Below, piece by piece: positions 17,938-27,652 of a DNA stretch of 64,000 bases (position 1 is its first letter; the number at the start of each line of letters is the position of its first letter). The position numbers were made by a program, and so were the translations under genes. This DNA comes from Bradyrhizobium sediminis (GTDB lineage Bacteria; Pseudomonadota; Alphaproteobacteria; Rhizobiales; Xanthobacteraceae), in NCBI RefSeq assembly GCF_018736085.1, contig NZ_CP076134.1, positions 1,994,501 through 2,058,500 of the forward strand. The letters are read 5' to 3'. The notes beneath the pieces are model-generated. The model was not told where the DNA came from, searched no databases, and saw only the letters and a list, made by a program, of their open reading frames with translations.

Positions 17938-19521
17938 ATGATTGCTGAATACAATCCATTTGAGTCCGGGATAACGGGTTTCCACGCTTTAAACATTCTG
18001 CTGGCCATGGTGACCAGCGTGCTGCTCTTTTTAATATTTGTCAAAGCGAGATATCTGTTCATCAAGCCGAGCGTGTGGCTGCTTGCTGTCTCTCACGTTC
18101 TTGTGCAGTGGCCGGCGGCGCTCTTCTTTGGATACTATCAGTCTTGGCTACCGCGGCCGATTGAATTTTCGGCGCTGTTTCAAGGAACCATCATTCTCGG
18201 CCTCGTGCTAACGGTCCCGCTATTCCGCCCAACCGCCAAACTGGCCTGGGCCCGCCTTGGTGCGAAAGGGGTAACGAACAGCCCAATCGGGATTTCGCCC
18301 GACATTTTGGCTATCTCCATTCTAGCGGTCGTCAATGTCGTAGCGATCGGGCTGTACCTGGCGGAGGTTCCGCTTCAGTGTACTGGACTGTATTCTCTTG
18401 TGACATCGCCCGACGTCTTTCCGCTGGCGCGAGAAATTTCCCTCAAATTGGTAAAGCCCGCACTCCCGCGCTACGCCCTGACGCTTGCCTCGTCTTCGAT
18501 TGTTCCACTGATGACTGGACTCTTGGTCATGCAAATAATCAAACATGGCCGCACCCAGTCCTTTGGCGCGACCCTGTCATGCCTAATCTGCCTCATTGCG
18601 GCCTGGTTGCTCGCGGATTTGACGGGCGCGAAGGGCGTCTTCGTCGCTTTGTCTCTGGTTGTGACTTTTACCTTCCTGTGGTGGCGAAGAATTTCAGTCA
18701 ATCCGCTCGTTGCTGCGATAGCGTTGATCTGCTCGCTTCTGCCGGCGATTGCGATAACAACGGTGATCGGGGCGGCGCCGTTTCGAGACCGCGGCTCCTA
18801 CGATATCGATTTTTGTCTTAATGTTGTGGGACTTTCGATTCCCAGGCTATCTAACGGCAATTTGAAGGCTGAACAGCCAGCTTTACAAGAGAGGCGGAAA
18901 GAATTGATTGCATCGCTCGTAATCAAGCAGGACGAAACGATTGCCCCGAGTTTTGATGACGAGAAATCGCATGAGAGGGAGGGGCCCAAATATCTTAAGA
19001 TACTCAAAGACAATATCATGCCCGTATTTTATCGCGCGGCGGTGGTGCCTCTGCAAACAGGCGGATGGTTCGTCCATCACGAACAGATGCAGGGGCCGAT
19101 CGGAATTGGAGGAATTCCGCGGATCGCAAGGCTGCTAGGTGTGCCGGTCGTTGACGCGCCCAATCTGATCGGACGAACCTATGGTCCAGTTTACTACGGT
19201 CATGAGGTGTCGCCGACCATCAGCGCGTCGACCAGCTTTATATTTGCGAATTATGCATATTTTGGTCCGCTGGCGATTGCGATGAATATCGCTCTGATAC
19301 TTCTGCTCGACATAGCCTTGTTTGCCTTCGTGAGGGTCAATGCGTTCCTGCTGGTCCCCCTGCTGGGAGCACTTACGCCGGTTTCCTTCAAGTTTCTTGA
19401 GGCGGAGTACCTGACTGTTTGGCTGACGCACGGATATGGCGTAATGATCCTACTCGCACTTGCGCTCACTTTTTTTCTCAAGTATTGCCCGCACAATGCG
19501 GCGGTGGAGGCAAAAGCATAG
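17938..19521 (+). CDS. Wzy-like O-antigen/repeat-unit polymerase (putative)
   Basis: 527 residues from the ATG at 17938. About ten hydrophobic helices are seen, with a large hydrophilic loop of about 150 residues between them (roughly residues 290-440) that contains HHEQMQGPIGIGG. This topology is typical of Wzy polymerases, which show little sequence conservation. A very strong purine stretch, AAGGGGGAGGGGG, ends right at this ATG; an ATG at 17905 is the alternative start. Its position after flippase and GT4 genes and its low GC for the window support a Wzy role. Another candidate polymerase or ligase is at 31787. Confidence 0.65.
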   Translation: MIAEYNPFESGITGFHALNILLAMVTSVLLFLIFVKARYLFIKPSVWLLAVSHVLVQWPAALFFGYYQSWLPRPIEFSALFQGTIILGLVLTVPLFRPTAKLAWARLGAKGVTNSPIGISPDILAISILAVVNVVAIGLYLAEVPLQCTGLYSLVTSPDVFPLAREISLKLVKPALPRYALTLASSSIVPLMTGLLVMQIIKHGRTQSFGATLSCLICLIAAWLLADLTGAKGVFVALSLVVTFTFLWWRRISVNPLVAAIALICSLLPAIAITTVIGAAPFRDRGSYDIDFCLNVVGLSIPRLSNGNLKAEQPALQERRKELIASLVIKQDETIAPSFDDEKSHEREGPKYLKILKDNIMPVFYRAAVVPLQTGGWFVHHEQMQGPIGIGGIPRIARLLGVPVVDAPNLIGRTYGPVYYGHEVSPTISASTSFIFANYAYFGPLAIAMNIALILLLDIALFAFVRVNAFLLVPLLGALTPVSFKFLEAEYLTVWLTHGYGVMILLALALTFFLKYCPHNAAVEAKA

Positions 19522-19648
19522 CGTCGCTTCAGCAGGAGCGTCCAAGTGATCTGTAGCTGACGGCTTCCTGGTTAATGTATATGCTAATCTGCCTTGCAGG
19601 TCCCTGCAAAGGCTTTCTAGTACCTTGATCAAGCCAAAGGCAGTCATC

Positions 19649-20434
19649 TTGTCCGACACCGCGACCGAGCATTTTCTCAAAGTGACCGAACTGCCCGGGG
19701 AAGAGGTTTCCCAGGAGCAACTCGAGCGGCTTTGTCATCGATACTATTGGGCCGCCGAATATGTGCGCGGTCGGGATGTCCTGGAGGTGGCGTGCGGCGC
19801 AGGGCCGGGCCTGCGTTACCTCGCCGGGCGTGCGCGAAGCCTCAAGGCGGGCGACTTTTCTCCAGAGGTGCTTGCGCGCGCGCAGCGTCACATTGGGGCA
19901 GACGTCGAGCTGCGCGTTTTCGACGCGCAGGACATACCGTATCCGGACGCAAGCGTTGATACGGTAATCATCTTCGAGGCACTGTATTATGTACCGTCCG
20001 CGGAAAAGTTCATCGCGGAAGCTAAGCGGGTTCTGCGGCCGGGCGGTGTGCTGCTGATCTCGAACGCAAACAAGGATCTGTACGATTTCAATCCCAGCCC
20101 GCACAGTACCGTCTACCATGGGGTCGTGGAGCTGCGGCAATTGCTCGAACAAGCGGGATTTAAGCCTGCGTTTTTCGGATATCTCAAGGTCGATCAGGTG
20201 TCATTACGGCAGCGAATCCTGCGGCCGATCAAGAAAATCGCCGTCGATCTTAACCTGATGCCGAAAACGATGGCGGGCAAGAAGCTGCTGAAGCGGCTGG
20301 TCTTCGGCCAGATGGTTCCAATGCCGGACACTGTTACTGAAGGTCTCGTTTCATATGCGCCCCCAGAGCCGATCGAGGCCAGCGCCCCGGACCATATTCA
20401 TAAGGTTTTCTATTGCGCCGCCAGGCTGCCCTGA
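19649..20434 (+). CDS. Class I SAM-dependent methyltransferase
   Basis: 261 residues. DVLEVACGAGPGLRYL is the SAM-binding motif I, DAQDIPYPDASVDTVIIFEALYY holds motifs II and III, and RVLRPGGVLLISNANK is the following strand. No in-frame ATG exists near the N-terminus. I chose the TTG at 19649 because AAAGG lies 8 bases upstream; a TTG at 19625 is the alternative. Last gene of the flippase-GT4-polymerase operon, closed by the terminator directly after it. Likely O-methylates a sugar of the repeat unit or chain end; the substrate is unknown. Confidence 0.8.
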   Translation: MSDTATEHFLKVTELPGEEVSQEQLERLCHRYYWAAEYVRGRDVLEVACGAGPGLRYLAGRARSLKAGDFSPEVLARAQRHIGADVELRVFDAQDIPYPDASVDTVIIFEALYYVPSAEKFIAEAKRVLRPGGVLLISNANKDLYDFNPSPHSTVYHGVVELRQLLEQAGFKPAFFGYLKVDQVSLRQRILRPIKKIAVDLNLMPKTMAGKKLLKRLVFGQMVPMPDTVTEGLVSYAPPEPIEASAPDHIHKVFYCAARLP

Positions 20435-20436
20435 CT

Positions 20437-20478
20437 AAAACCTACCCGCGCCATAGCGCGGGATTTTGCAGGTTTTTT
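20437..20478 (+). terminator. Rho-independent terminator after the methyltransferase gene
   Basis: A 7-bp perfect stem CCCGCGC/GCGCGGG (20445-20451 and 20456-20462, loop of 4) is nested in an outer AAAACCT/AGGTTTT pairing and is followed by a run of six T. It starts 3 bases after the stop codon. It should separate the flippase-polymerase operon from the aminotransferase operon at 20519, which then needs its own promoter in the 41 bases left or relies on readthrough. Confidence 0.75.
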
Positions 20479-20518
20479 CTGATTTTGGGCTCACCTTGAA
20501 TTGGAATAGACGGAGACA

Positions 20519-21655
20519 ATGATGGTTACGCCGGCCCCGGCAATCGCCACGCGACAGGTTCCTTTCTTCAATTATCCGGCGCTGTTCGAACAGGATCGCA
20601 CCAAGCTGACGCAAATCTTCCTCGATGTGTGCGGCCGCGGCGCCTACATCATGCAGCGGGACCTGAAGGAATTCGAGGCGGCGCTGGCCGCCTTTACCGG
20701 CGCCAGGCATGCCATCGGTGTGGCCGACGGCACCAATGCCATCCTGCTCGGGCTGCGCGCGCTGGAGTTGCCGGCGGGGTCCGAGGTGATCATGGCCTCG
20801 CATACCTATGTGGCCACCGCCAACGCCGCGTATTTTGCTGGCCTCGTTCCGGTGCCGGTCGATTGTGGTCCCGACCACATGATCGATCCGGCCTCGATCC
20901 GGGAAGCGATCACGCCGCGGACGCGCGTCATTATGCCGACCCAGCTCAATGGACGTTGCGCGGATATGGACGCTATTCGCGCCATTGCCAACGAGCACAA
21001 GCTGATCGTCGCGGAAGACGCGGCGCAGGCCCTCGGCGCACGCTTCAACGGCACCCATGCCGGCCTGTTCGGCGCGTTCGGAACGATCAGTTTCTATCCC
21101 GCCAAGGTGCTGGGCTGCTTCGGCGATGGCGGCGCGGTCCTGACCAATGACGACAAGATCGCAGCCTACGTCCGAATGGCCGCCGATCACGGCCGCAACG
21201 AGGACGGCGAATTCGTGATGTGGGGCACCAACTCGCGGCTCGACAATCTTCAGGCCGCGATCCTCAACCATAAGCTGGCGTCGTATGGCGACGTAATGAA
21301 GCGCCGCCGCTGGATCGCCGCGCGATACGATGCACTGTTGAAGGGCCTTCCGGAATTGCAGCTTCCCCCGGCGCCCGATTCCGACAGCCGGCATTTCGAC
21401 ATCTACCAGAATTACGAAATCGAGGCGGACCGCCGTGACGCGCTGAAGAACTATCTCAAGGATCAGGGAATAGGGTCGATCATCCAGTGGGCCGGGCAGC
21501 CGCTGCATCGGATCAAGGCGCTGGGGCTCTCTCGCTCGCTGCCAAAAACCGATCGGATGTTTGAGCGCTGCCTCATGATTCCGATTCATGTCGCGATGAG
21601 TGATGCGGATGTCGATCACGTCGCCAACTCGATCCGCTCGTTTTATGGCCACTGA
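20519..21655 (+). CDS. DegT/DnrJ/EryC1 sugar aminotransferase
   Basis: 378 residues. VADGTNAILLGLRAL binds the PLP phosphate region, VAEDAAQALGA has the ring-stacking Asp and Gln, and SFYPAKVLGCFGDGGA carries the catalytic lysine in the canonical SF-P-K-LG context. These enzymes aminate nucleotide-linked keto-sugars in the cytoplasm. No UDP-GlcNAc 4,6-dehydratase is present in the window to provide a 4-keto substrate. Its stop overlaps the start of the E1 alpha gene by 11 bases, so its product probably works with the thiamine-diphosphate enzyme. Related to, but distinct from, the WbpE-like enzyme at 27649. Confidence 0.85.
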   Translation: MMVTPAPAIATRQVPFFNYPALFEQDRTKLTQIFLDVCGRGAYIMQRDLKEFEAALAAFTGARHAIGVADGTNAILLGLRALELPAGSEVIMASHTYVATANAAYFAGLVPVPVDCGPDHMIDPASIREAITPRTRVIMPTQLNGRCADMDAIRAIANEHKLIVAEDAAQALGARFNGTHAGLFGAFGTISFYPAKVLGCFGDGGAVLTNDDKIAAYVRMAADHGRNEDGEFVMWGTNSRLDNLQAAILNHKLASYGDVMKRRRWIAARYDALLKGLPELQLPPAPDSDSRHFDIYQNYEIEADRRDALKNYLKDQGIGSIIQWAGQPLHRIKALGLSRSLPKTDRMFERCLMIPIHVAMSDADVDHVANSIRSFYGH

Positions 21656-22721
21656 AGAGTGCGGCTACGCGACTGGCTTTCGCGACACACTTGGCGCTCT
21701 CGCCAATCCGAAAGCCTTCACCGGCGCGATCGACCTTGCCCAGGTCGAAAGCGGCTGGGCGGTCTCCAAATTGCGCGAAATGATCCGCATTCGTGTCGCA
21801 GAGGAATTTGTCGGTGAGTTGTCCGAAAGCGGGGAGGCGCGTTGTCCATGCCACCTCGGCATCGGCCAGGAAGCCGTCGCGGTCGGCGTCTCCGCGCATC
21901 TCAAATCTTCCGACCGGGTGTTCGGCGCGCACCGCAGCCACTCGCATTATCTCGCACTGGGCGGTGGGCTGACCGAATTGTTCGGGGAGGTTCTCGGCAA
22001 GGAAATCGGTTCGTCTAAGGGAATGGGCGGGTCGATGCATCTGTACGGACCCGAGGTCGGCTTTCATGGGTCGGTGCCGATCGTCGGTGCGACGATACCT
22101 ATCGCCACCGGTGCCGGTCTGGCCTGCAAGATGGATGGCGCAGGCGGTATCGCAGTAAGCTACTTTGGCGATGGCGCGGCGGAAGAGGGTCTTCTGCACG
22201 AATCCCTCAACATGGCCTCCATCCTCAAGCTCCCGGTCATCTTCGTCTGCGAAAATAATTTGTTCTCGAGCCATCTCGATATTCACCTGCGCCAGCCTCA
22301 GAATACCATCGCGCGCTTCGCCACGGCGCATGCCATGCCGTCGCATACGGTCGATGGAAACGACGTCGTCGCGGTCGCGCGGGCGACCGAGCAGCTGGTC
22401 GCGCGAGCCCGGAAAGGCGAGGGACCGGGCTTCCTCGAAGCCGTCACCTATCGCTGGAGAGGGCATGTCGGCGCCAAGGAAGATATAGACGTCGGGGTCC
22501 GGCGCCATCCCGAGGAGCTTGTGGCGTGGAAGCATCGCGATCCCGTTCGCCGGCTTGCCGACTCGCTGATCGCACGCGGCGCGATGGCCGTCGACGGCGT
22601 TGCGAAGATCACCGAGGAGATGAGCGCGGACTGCACCGAAGCCATCGATCGCGCGCGAAAGGCGCCATATCCGCCGGTCTCGAATCTGCTCGATTTCGTT
22701 TACCAGCGGGGCGGCAAATGA
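21645..22721 (+). CDS. Thiamine-diphosphate dehydrogenase E1 component, alpha subunit-like
   Basis: 358 residues of the E1 alpha (AcoA/PdhA/BkdA1) type. The ThDP-Mg motif begins at GDGAAEEG and ends about 30 residues later at CENN; YRWRGHVGAKED corresponds to the E1 alpha loop near the active site. It lies inside a polysaccharide operon, overlapping the aminotransferase stop by 11 bases and the beta gene by 4 (ATGA). No E2 or E3 gene is nearby, so a classical oxidative 2-oxoacid dehydrogenase complex is unlikely. It may decarboxylate a 2-oxoacid or transfer a C2 unit to a sugar; this is inference. Confidence 0.85.
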   Translation: MATEECGYATGFRDTLGALANPKAFTGAIDLAQVESGWAVSKLREMIRIRVAEEFVGELSESGEARCPCHLGIGQEAVAVGVSAHLKSSDRVFGAHRSHSHYLALGGGLTELFGEVLGKEIGSSKGMGGSMHLYGPEVGFHGSVPIVGATIPIATGAGLACKMDGAGGIAVSYFGDGAAEEGLLHESLNMASILKLPVIFVCENNLFSSHLDIHLRQPQNTIARFATAHAMPSHTVDGNDVVAVARATEQLVARARKGEGPGFLEAVTYRWRGHVGAKEDIDVGVRRHPEELVAWKHRDPVRRLADSLIARGAMAVDGVAKITEEMSADCTEAIDRARKAPYPPVSNLLDFVYQRGGK

Positions 22722-23698
22722 ACGCCCGGATGACTTACGCGGAAGGCATCCGCGCCGGATTTGGGTATCTGTTCAAGACCTATCCGAACGTGTTCGCGAT
22801 TGGCCAGGGACTGTGGAGTCCCTGGTATGTCGGGGCCTCAATGACCGATCTCGACAAGGAGTTCGGCCGCGAGCGCGTCATCGACAGCCAGGTCAGCGAG
22901 CTCTCGACGACGGGCGCGGCGGTCGGCGCCTCGCTGTTCGGCTACCGCCCGATCGTGATTCATCCCAGGATCGACTTCATGCTGCTGGCGGTCGACCAGA
23001 TCGTCAATCAGGCGGCTAAATGGCACCACATGCTGGGCGGGCAGGTCAGCCCGTCGCTCGTGATCCGCGCCATCATCAATCGCGGCGGCGAGCAGGGGGC
23101 CCAGCATAGCCAGGCGCTGCATTCCTGGTTTGCCCATATTCCAGGACTGCGGGTTGTGATGCCGGCCACCGCAACGGACGCACGCGACCTGCTGATCGCG
23201 GCGACGCTGAGCAACGACCCGGTACTCTATATCGACGATCGCTGGCTCTACGACTGGGACGACGAGGCCACACCGATTGTCGAACTCGATCTCGCCCGAC
23301 AGGGGCCGCTGGTGCGGCGGCAGGGTACCGACCTGACGATCGCTGCGGCAAGCTTCTCCGTGCGCCTTGCCATGCAGGCCGCCGAAGAACTGGCGAAGCA
23401 GGGCATCTCCGCGGAGGTCGTGGACGTGCGCGTGCTAAACCCAATAGATCCTGCGCCGATCGTCGAATCCGTCCGCAAGACCGGACGTCTTCTCGCCGTC
23501 GATGGTGGCTGGCGAACCTGCGGCTTCGCGGGAGAACTGCTGGCGCTGGCGTCTGAAAGTCTGCCGAGCTCGACCTGGAAATCGCCGCCGCGGCGCGTGA
23601 CGCTGGTCGATGCGCCTGCGCCGACATCGAAGCCGCTCGAAGACGCTTACTACACCAAAGCGTCCGATGTCGTCGCCGCCGCCCAATCCCTGATCTGA
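22718..23698 (+). CDS. Thiamine-diphosphate dehydrogenase E1 component, beta subunit-like
   Basis: 326 residues of transketolase pyrimidine-binding plus C-terminal domain (E1 beta). SQVSELSTTGAAVGAS contains the conserved glutamate that activates the ThDP pyrimidine ring, and HSQALHSWFAHIPGLRVVMPAT is the classical E1 beta segment. The ATG at 22718 overlaps the alpha stop as ATGA; the frame is open from 22526 only as overlap. Its own stop overlaps the ATG of the sugar-phosphate transferase as TGATG. Alpha and beta presumably form an a2b2 tetramer in the cytoplasm. Confidence 0.87.
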   Translation: MNARMTYAEGIRAGFGYLFKTYPNVFAIGQGLWSPWYVGASMTDLDKEFGRERVIDSQVSELSTTGAAVGASLFGYRPIVIHPRIDFMLLAVDQIVNQAAKWHHMLGGQVSPSLVIRAIINRGGEQGAQHSQALHSWFAHIPGLRVVMPATATDARDLLIAATLSNDPVLYIDDRWLYDWDDEATPIVELDLARQGPLVRRQGTDLTIAAASFSVRLAMQAAEELAKQGISAEVVDVRVLNPIDPAPIVESVRKTGRLLAVDGGWRTCGFAGELLALASESLPSSTWKSPPRRVTLVDAPAPTSKPLEDAYYTKASDVVAAAQSLI

Positions 23699-24453
23699 TG
23701 AGGCGGAACGGCATGAAGCGCATCTTTGATATCGTGGTCTCCGCCGTCGGTTTGCTCGGCACCAGCGTGGTCCTTTTGCCGACGATGTTCCTGATCTGGC
23801 GGCAGGACGGGTTCTCGCCGTTTTATATTGCGCCGCGGACTGGCATGAACGAACGTCCGTTCCGGATGGTCAAGCTGCGATCGATGATCAAGAACGCCGA
23901 CAAGTCCGGCGTCGATTCCACCTCAGCCGGCGATAACCGCATTACCGCCGTCGGCCGCTTCGTTCGCAAGTACAAGCTCGACGAGATGACGCAGCTGTGG
24001 AATGTGCTGAAGGGCGACATGAGTCTTGTCGGTCCGCGCCCCAACGTCAAGCGCGAGACCGATCTCTATACGCGGGAAGAAAAGAAGCTGCTCAGTGTTC
24101 GTCCCGGCATCACCGATTTCGCGTCGATCGTGTTTTCCGACGAAGCCAATATCCTGGATGGCAAGCCGGACCCCGACATCGCGTACAATCAGCTGATCCG
24201 GCCCGGCAAGTCGCGGCTGGGCCTGTTCTATGTCGAGAATTCCAGCATCTGGGTGGATATTCAATTGATCTGGCTGACGGCCGTATCGTCGGCCTCGCGC
24301 AGCTCAGCGTTGCGCGGCGTCGCGCGAATTCTCCAACGGATGAACGCGCCTGCGGATCTTGTCGATCTCGCCCGGCGCGACAAGCCATTGATTCCGGCGC
24401 CACCGCCGGGCGCGACGCAGATCGTCACCAGCCGGGACGCGGTCGCGATCTAG
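23698..24453 (+). CDS. Undecaprenyl-phosphate sugar-1-phosphate transferase (monotopic PGT)
   Basis: 251 residues of the bacterial sugar transferase family (PF02397-type). One N-terminal membrane segment (residues 8-34) is followed by FRMVKLRSM, KLDEMTQLWNVLKGDMSLVGPRP and SVRPGITDFASI, the conserved catalytic core with the Asp-Glu dyad. The large N-terminal membrane domain of WbaP is absent, so it is the short PglC/WecA-independent type. It would start the repeat unit by moving a sugar-1-phosphate onto undecaprenyl phosphate. Coupling to the aminotransferase and E1 genes suggests that they make the sugar it uses. The start could also be the ATG at 23713. Confidence 0.88.
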   Translation: MRRNGMKRIFDIVVSAVGLLGTSVVLLPTMFLIWRQDGFSPFYIAPRTGMNERPFRMVKLRSMIKNADKSGVDSTSAGDNRITAVGRFVRKYKLDEMTQLWNVLKGDMSLVGPRPNVKRETDLYTREEKKLLSVRPGITDFASIVFSDEANILDGKPDPDIAYNQLIRPGKSRLGLFYVENSSIWVDIQLIWLTAVSSASRSSALRGVARILQRMNAPADLVDLARRDKPLIPAPPPGATQIVTSRDAVAI

Positions 24454-24700
24454 AGAAAAGCAGACGTGAGACCGCAACCGTTCCGATCCTTTGGCTGGCC
24501 GATCCGCGCCTGAATCCGGCAGCGGTCGGTCCCTGGCATATTAACCCGGCCAAGGCCGGTATATTTGTTGACCTCTGCGCTTCGGTCCATATACAGAACG
24601 TCACGGTCTGACCTCCGAACCCGGCTGTGCAAGGAAATATATTCGTGCGATCAAGCTTTTGGATGGCATCAGCGTCCGTCAGAACATCACGAGCCGGCAT

Positions 24701-26005
24701 ATGAAATCGAACTTGATTGACAAGCTTAAGTCCAGAAAGGCCGTCATCGGTATCGTCGGCCTGGGCTATGTCGGACTGCCGCTGACGCTCAGATATTGCG
24801 AGATCGGATACAAGGTCATCGGCTTCGACATCGATCAAAACAAGATCGACATTCTCAAGCGCGGCGAGTCCTACATCGAACATATTCCGGCCGGTAGCAT
24901 CAAGAAGGCGGTCGCCGCCAGCTTTGAACCGACCGCCGACTTTTCGCGAGCGGCCGAGGTCGATGCCCTGATCCTTTGCGTGCCGACGCCGCTCAATAAA
25001 TACCGCGAACCGGACTTGAGTTTCGTGCTCGACACGGTCGAATCGCTGGTTCCATATCTGCATTCGGACATGGTGGTTTCGTTGGAAAGCACCACCTATC
25101 CTGGCACCACGGACGAAGAGTTGAAGCCGCGCATCGAAGCGCGAGGGCTCACAGTCGGCCGCGACATCTTTCTGGTGTTTTCGCCCGAGCGCGAGGACCC
25201 AGGAAACCAGAAGTTTTCCACGCAGACAATTCCAAAGGTGTGCGGCGGACATACTCCGGATTGCCTGCAAGCCGGTCTTGCGCTTTATGGAAACGTCATC
25301 GACAAGGTTGTTCCGGTCAGTTCGACGCGCGCGGCCGAGCTGACTAAGCTTCTCGAGAACATTCACCGGTCAGTGAATATCGGCCTCGTCAACGAGATGA
25401 AAATCGTCGCCGACAAGATGGGCATCGACATCCATGAAGTCATCCGGGCCGCGGCGACCAAGCCGTTCGGCTTCGTCCCGTATTATCCGGGACCAGGGAT
25501 CGGCGGCCACTGCATTCCGATCGACCCGTTTTATCTCACGTGGAAAGCGCGCGAATACGGAATGCACACGCGGTTTATCGAGCTTGCCGGCGAGATCAAT
25601 TCGTCGATGCCCGACTACGTAGTCTCCAAGGTCGCGGACGGATTGAACTCAAGGAAGAAGTCAATCAACGGCAGCAAGATCCTCATTCTAGGGATCGCGT
25701 ACAAGAAGAATGTTGACGACATGCGGGAGTCTCCGTCGGTATTTCTGATGGAGCGCCTGCGCGATCTCGGAGCATCAATCTCCTACAGCGATCCGCATAT
25801 TCCGGTGTTTCCAAAAATGCGGCAGCATCAATTCTCACTGTCCAGCGTCCCACTCACTGCCGAAAACATCGCCGGCTTCGATTGCGTGTTGCTGGCAACC
25901 GATCATGACAAGTTTGATTACGAAATCATCAGGACAAGCGCGCAATTGCTGGTCGATTGCCGCGGCAAATTCCAGGAAACCGCCAGCCACATTGTCAAGG
26001 CATGA
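24701..26005 (+). CDS. wbpA: UDP-N-acetylglucosamine 6-dehydrogenase (WbpA-type)
   Basis: 434 residues, close to the length of Pseudomonas Wbp[16 protein letters not shown] is the NAD-binding N-terminus. [16 protein letters not shown] contains the catalytic cysteine of UDP-sugar dehydrogenases. [17 protein letters not shown] is the C-terminal domain hallmark of the WbpA/TviB branch. It oxidises C6 of UDP-GlcNAc twice to give UDP-GlcNAcA, step one of UDP-ManNAc3NAcA synthesis. The ATG at 24701 is preferred to the upstream 24659 because it gives the family N-terminus. Its stop overlaps wbpB by ATGA. A 247-base gap separates it from the sugar transferase, with no feature seen in it. Confidence 0.9.
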   Translation: MKSNLIDKLKSRKAVIGIVGLGYVGLPLTLRYCEIGYKVIGFDIDQNKIDILKRGESYIEHIPAGSIKKAVAASFEPTADFSRAAEVDALILCVPTPLNKYREPDLSFVLDTVESLVPYLHSDMVVSLESTTYPGTTDEELKPRIEARGLTVGRDIFLVFSPEREDPGNQKFSTQTIPKVCGGHTPDCLQAGLALYGNVIDKVVPVSSTRAAELTKLLENIHRSVNIGLVNEMKIVADKMGIDIHEVIRAAATKPFGFVPYYPGPGIGGHCIPIDPFYLTWKAREYGMHTRFIELAGEINSSMPDYVVSKVADGLNSRKKSINGSKILILGIAYKKNVDDMRESPSVFLMERLRDLGASISYSDPHIPVFPKMRQHQFSLSSVPLTAENIAGFDCVLLATDHDKFDYEIIRTSAQLLVDCRGKFQETASHIVKA

Positions 26006-27069
26006 ATATGCGCCAGTATCCCCCGAACATCACCTCACGGAAAATACGCTTTGCGCTCGTCGGGTGTGGGCGGATTGCGCAGAACCATTTTATGGCTCTC
26101 AAGAAGCATGAAGATCGCGCCGAGTTAGTGAGCGTTTGCGACATCGATGCCAAGGCGCTGGCCACCGCCGCTGAAACGACCGGCGCGAAGCCTTACCACA
26201 ATTTGCGAGAGCTCCTTGAGAAGTCAGATGCTGACATAGTCGCGTTGACGACGCCGAGCGGTCTGCACGCCGAGCACACCGTGGAAATCGCGGCGACCGG
26301 TCGTCATGTCATGACCGAAAAGCCGATGGCGACGCGATGGCATGACGCCCTGCGGATGGTGAAAGCTTGCGACGAGGCCGGCGTTCGGCTGTTTGTGGTC
26401 AAGCAGAACCGTCGCAATTCGACGCTTCAGCTTCTGAAGCGGGCGATGGACAGGGGACGCTTTGGCCGCATTTACATGGTCAACATCAACGTGTTCTGGA
26501 CCCGCCCGCAGGACTACTATGACAGCGCGAAATGGCGCGGGACATGGGAATTCGACGGCGGGGCTTTGATGAATCAGGCCAGCCATTACATTGATTTGTT
26601 GGATTGGCTGATCGGCCCGATCGAGAGCGTGCAGGCCTATACCGCGACCCTGGCCCGCAACATCGAGGTCGAGGATTCCGGTGTCGTTGGTGTGCGATGG
26701 CGCTCCGGCGCGCTTGGATCGGTCAACGTTACGATGCTTTCCTATCCGAAGAACTTCGAAGGCAGCATCACGATCCTAGGCGAGAAGGGCACTGTTCGAG
26801 TCGGCGGGGTTGCGGTGAACGAGATTCAGCATTGGGAATTCGCCGAGTCCGATGCTGATGACGAAAAGGTCAAATCGGCGAGCTATGAAACTACGTCGGT
26901 GTACGGACACGGGCACCCGCTCTATTATGATAACGTCATCGAGGTGCTTCGCGGTGAAGCAGAGCCAGCCACTGATGGCCGCGACGGCCTTAAATCGCTC
27001 GAGGTCCTGATCGCAGCCTACCTATCGGCCCGCGACGGCCGGCGCGTGCCTTTGCCGTTGGAATACTGA
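26002..27069 (+). CDS. wbpB: Gfo/Idh/MocA-type UDP-GlcNAcA 3-dehydrogenase (WbpB-type)
   Basis: 355 residues. [14 protein letters not shown] is the NAD-binding loop, MTEKPMA has the family's catalytic Lys, and [20 protein letters not shown] is a signature of WbpB/WlbA 3-dehydrogenases, including the active-site His. The enzyme oxidises C3 of UDP-GlcNAcA; in the known pathway it works tightly with the aminotransferase WbpE, with 2-oxoglutarate used to recycle the bound NADH. It overlaps wbpA by 4 bases and is followed by wbpD after 1 base, so the four genes form one tight transcription unit. Confidence 0.88.
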   Translation: MNMRQYPPNITSRKIRFALVGCGRIAQNHFMALKKHEDRAELVSVCDIDAKALATAAETTGAKPYHNLRELLEKSDADIVALTTPSGLHAEHTVEIAATGRHVMTEKPMATRWHDALRMVKACDEAGVRLFVVKQNRRNSTLQLLKRAMDRGRFGRIYMVNINVFWTRPQDYYDSAKWRGTWEFDGGALMNQASHYIDLLDWLIGPIESVQAYTATLARNIEVEDSGVVGVRWRSGALGSVNVTMLSYPKNFEGSITILGEKGTVRVGGVAVNEIQHWEFAESDADDEKVKSASYETTSVYGHGHPLYYDNVIEVLRGEAEPATDGRDGLKSLEVLIAAYLSARDGRRVPLPLEY

Positions 27070-27070
27070 C

Positions 27071-27652
27071 ATGGCCGTCAGCATTCACCCCACAGCTATC
27101 GTTGACGAAGGTGCCCGAATTGGGGACGGAAGCCGGATCTGGCACTGGGTTCATGTTTGCGGGAAAGCTCAGATTGGCAAGGGCTGCTCGCTCGGACAGA
27201 ATGTCTTTGTTGGCAACGACGTTATCATCGGCAACAACGTCAAGATCCAGAACAATGTGTCTGTCTATGATGCGGTCCGCATCGAGGACGACGTGTTTTG
27301 CGGCCCGAGCATGGTTTTCACCAACGTCTATAATCCGCGGTCTGCAATCACCCGCAAGGACGAGTACCGGGAAACGTTCGTTCGCAAGGGTGCGACGCTG
27401 GGTGCGAATTGCACGATAATCTGCGGCTGCACCATCGGGGAGAATGCGTTTGTCGCCGCAGGCGCGGTAATTAATCGTGATGTGATGCCGTTCGCCTTGA
27501 TGGCTGGAGTACCGGCGCGCCGGCTCGGATGGATGTGTAGCTGTGGCCGTCAGCTTCCGAAAATCACGGGTGACGTGGCCTGTGACGCATGCGGTCGCTG
27601 CTACACGATCAGCAAGCAAAGCTGCACCCTTCTGTCCGAGGCAACGAGATGA
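27071..27652 (+). CDS. wbpD: UDP-GlcNAc3NA 3-N-acetyltransferase (WbpD-type, left-handed beta-helix)
   Basis: 193 residues. Hexapeptide repeats over residues 5-150 ([45 protein letters not shown]) build a left-handed beta-helix; [17 protein letters not shown] is characteristic of WbpD/WlbB enzymes. It acetylates the 3-amino group from acetyl-CoA. The C-terminus (residues 156-178) has four zinc-ribbon-like cysteines in the pattern CxC...CxxC. A degraded copy of just this tail lies at 28863-28955. The stop overlaps the wbpE start by ATGA. Confidence 0.88.
   Translation: MAVSIHPTAIVDEGARIGDGSRIWHWVHVCGKAQIGKGCSLGQNVFVGNDVIIGNNVKIQNNVSVYDAVRIEDDVFCGPSMVFTNVYNPRSAITRKDEYRETFVRKGATLGANCTIICGCTIGENAFVAAGAVINRDVMPFALMAGVPARRLGWMCSCGRQLPKITGDVACDACGRCYTISKQSCTLLSEATR

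Noticed and set aside
20435..21652. 405-residue minus-strand frame
   Set aside because: It lies opposite the DegT aminotransferase gene, which has all its motifs; the composition (His/Arg-rich) is that of a shadow.
21645..23698. E1 alpha/beta as pyruvate or branched-chain 2-oxoacid dehydrogenase of central metabolism
   Set aside because: No E2/E3 genes are adjacent and both genes overlap glycan-synthesis genes on either side.
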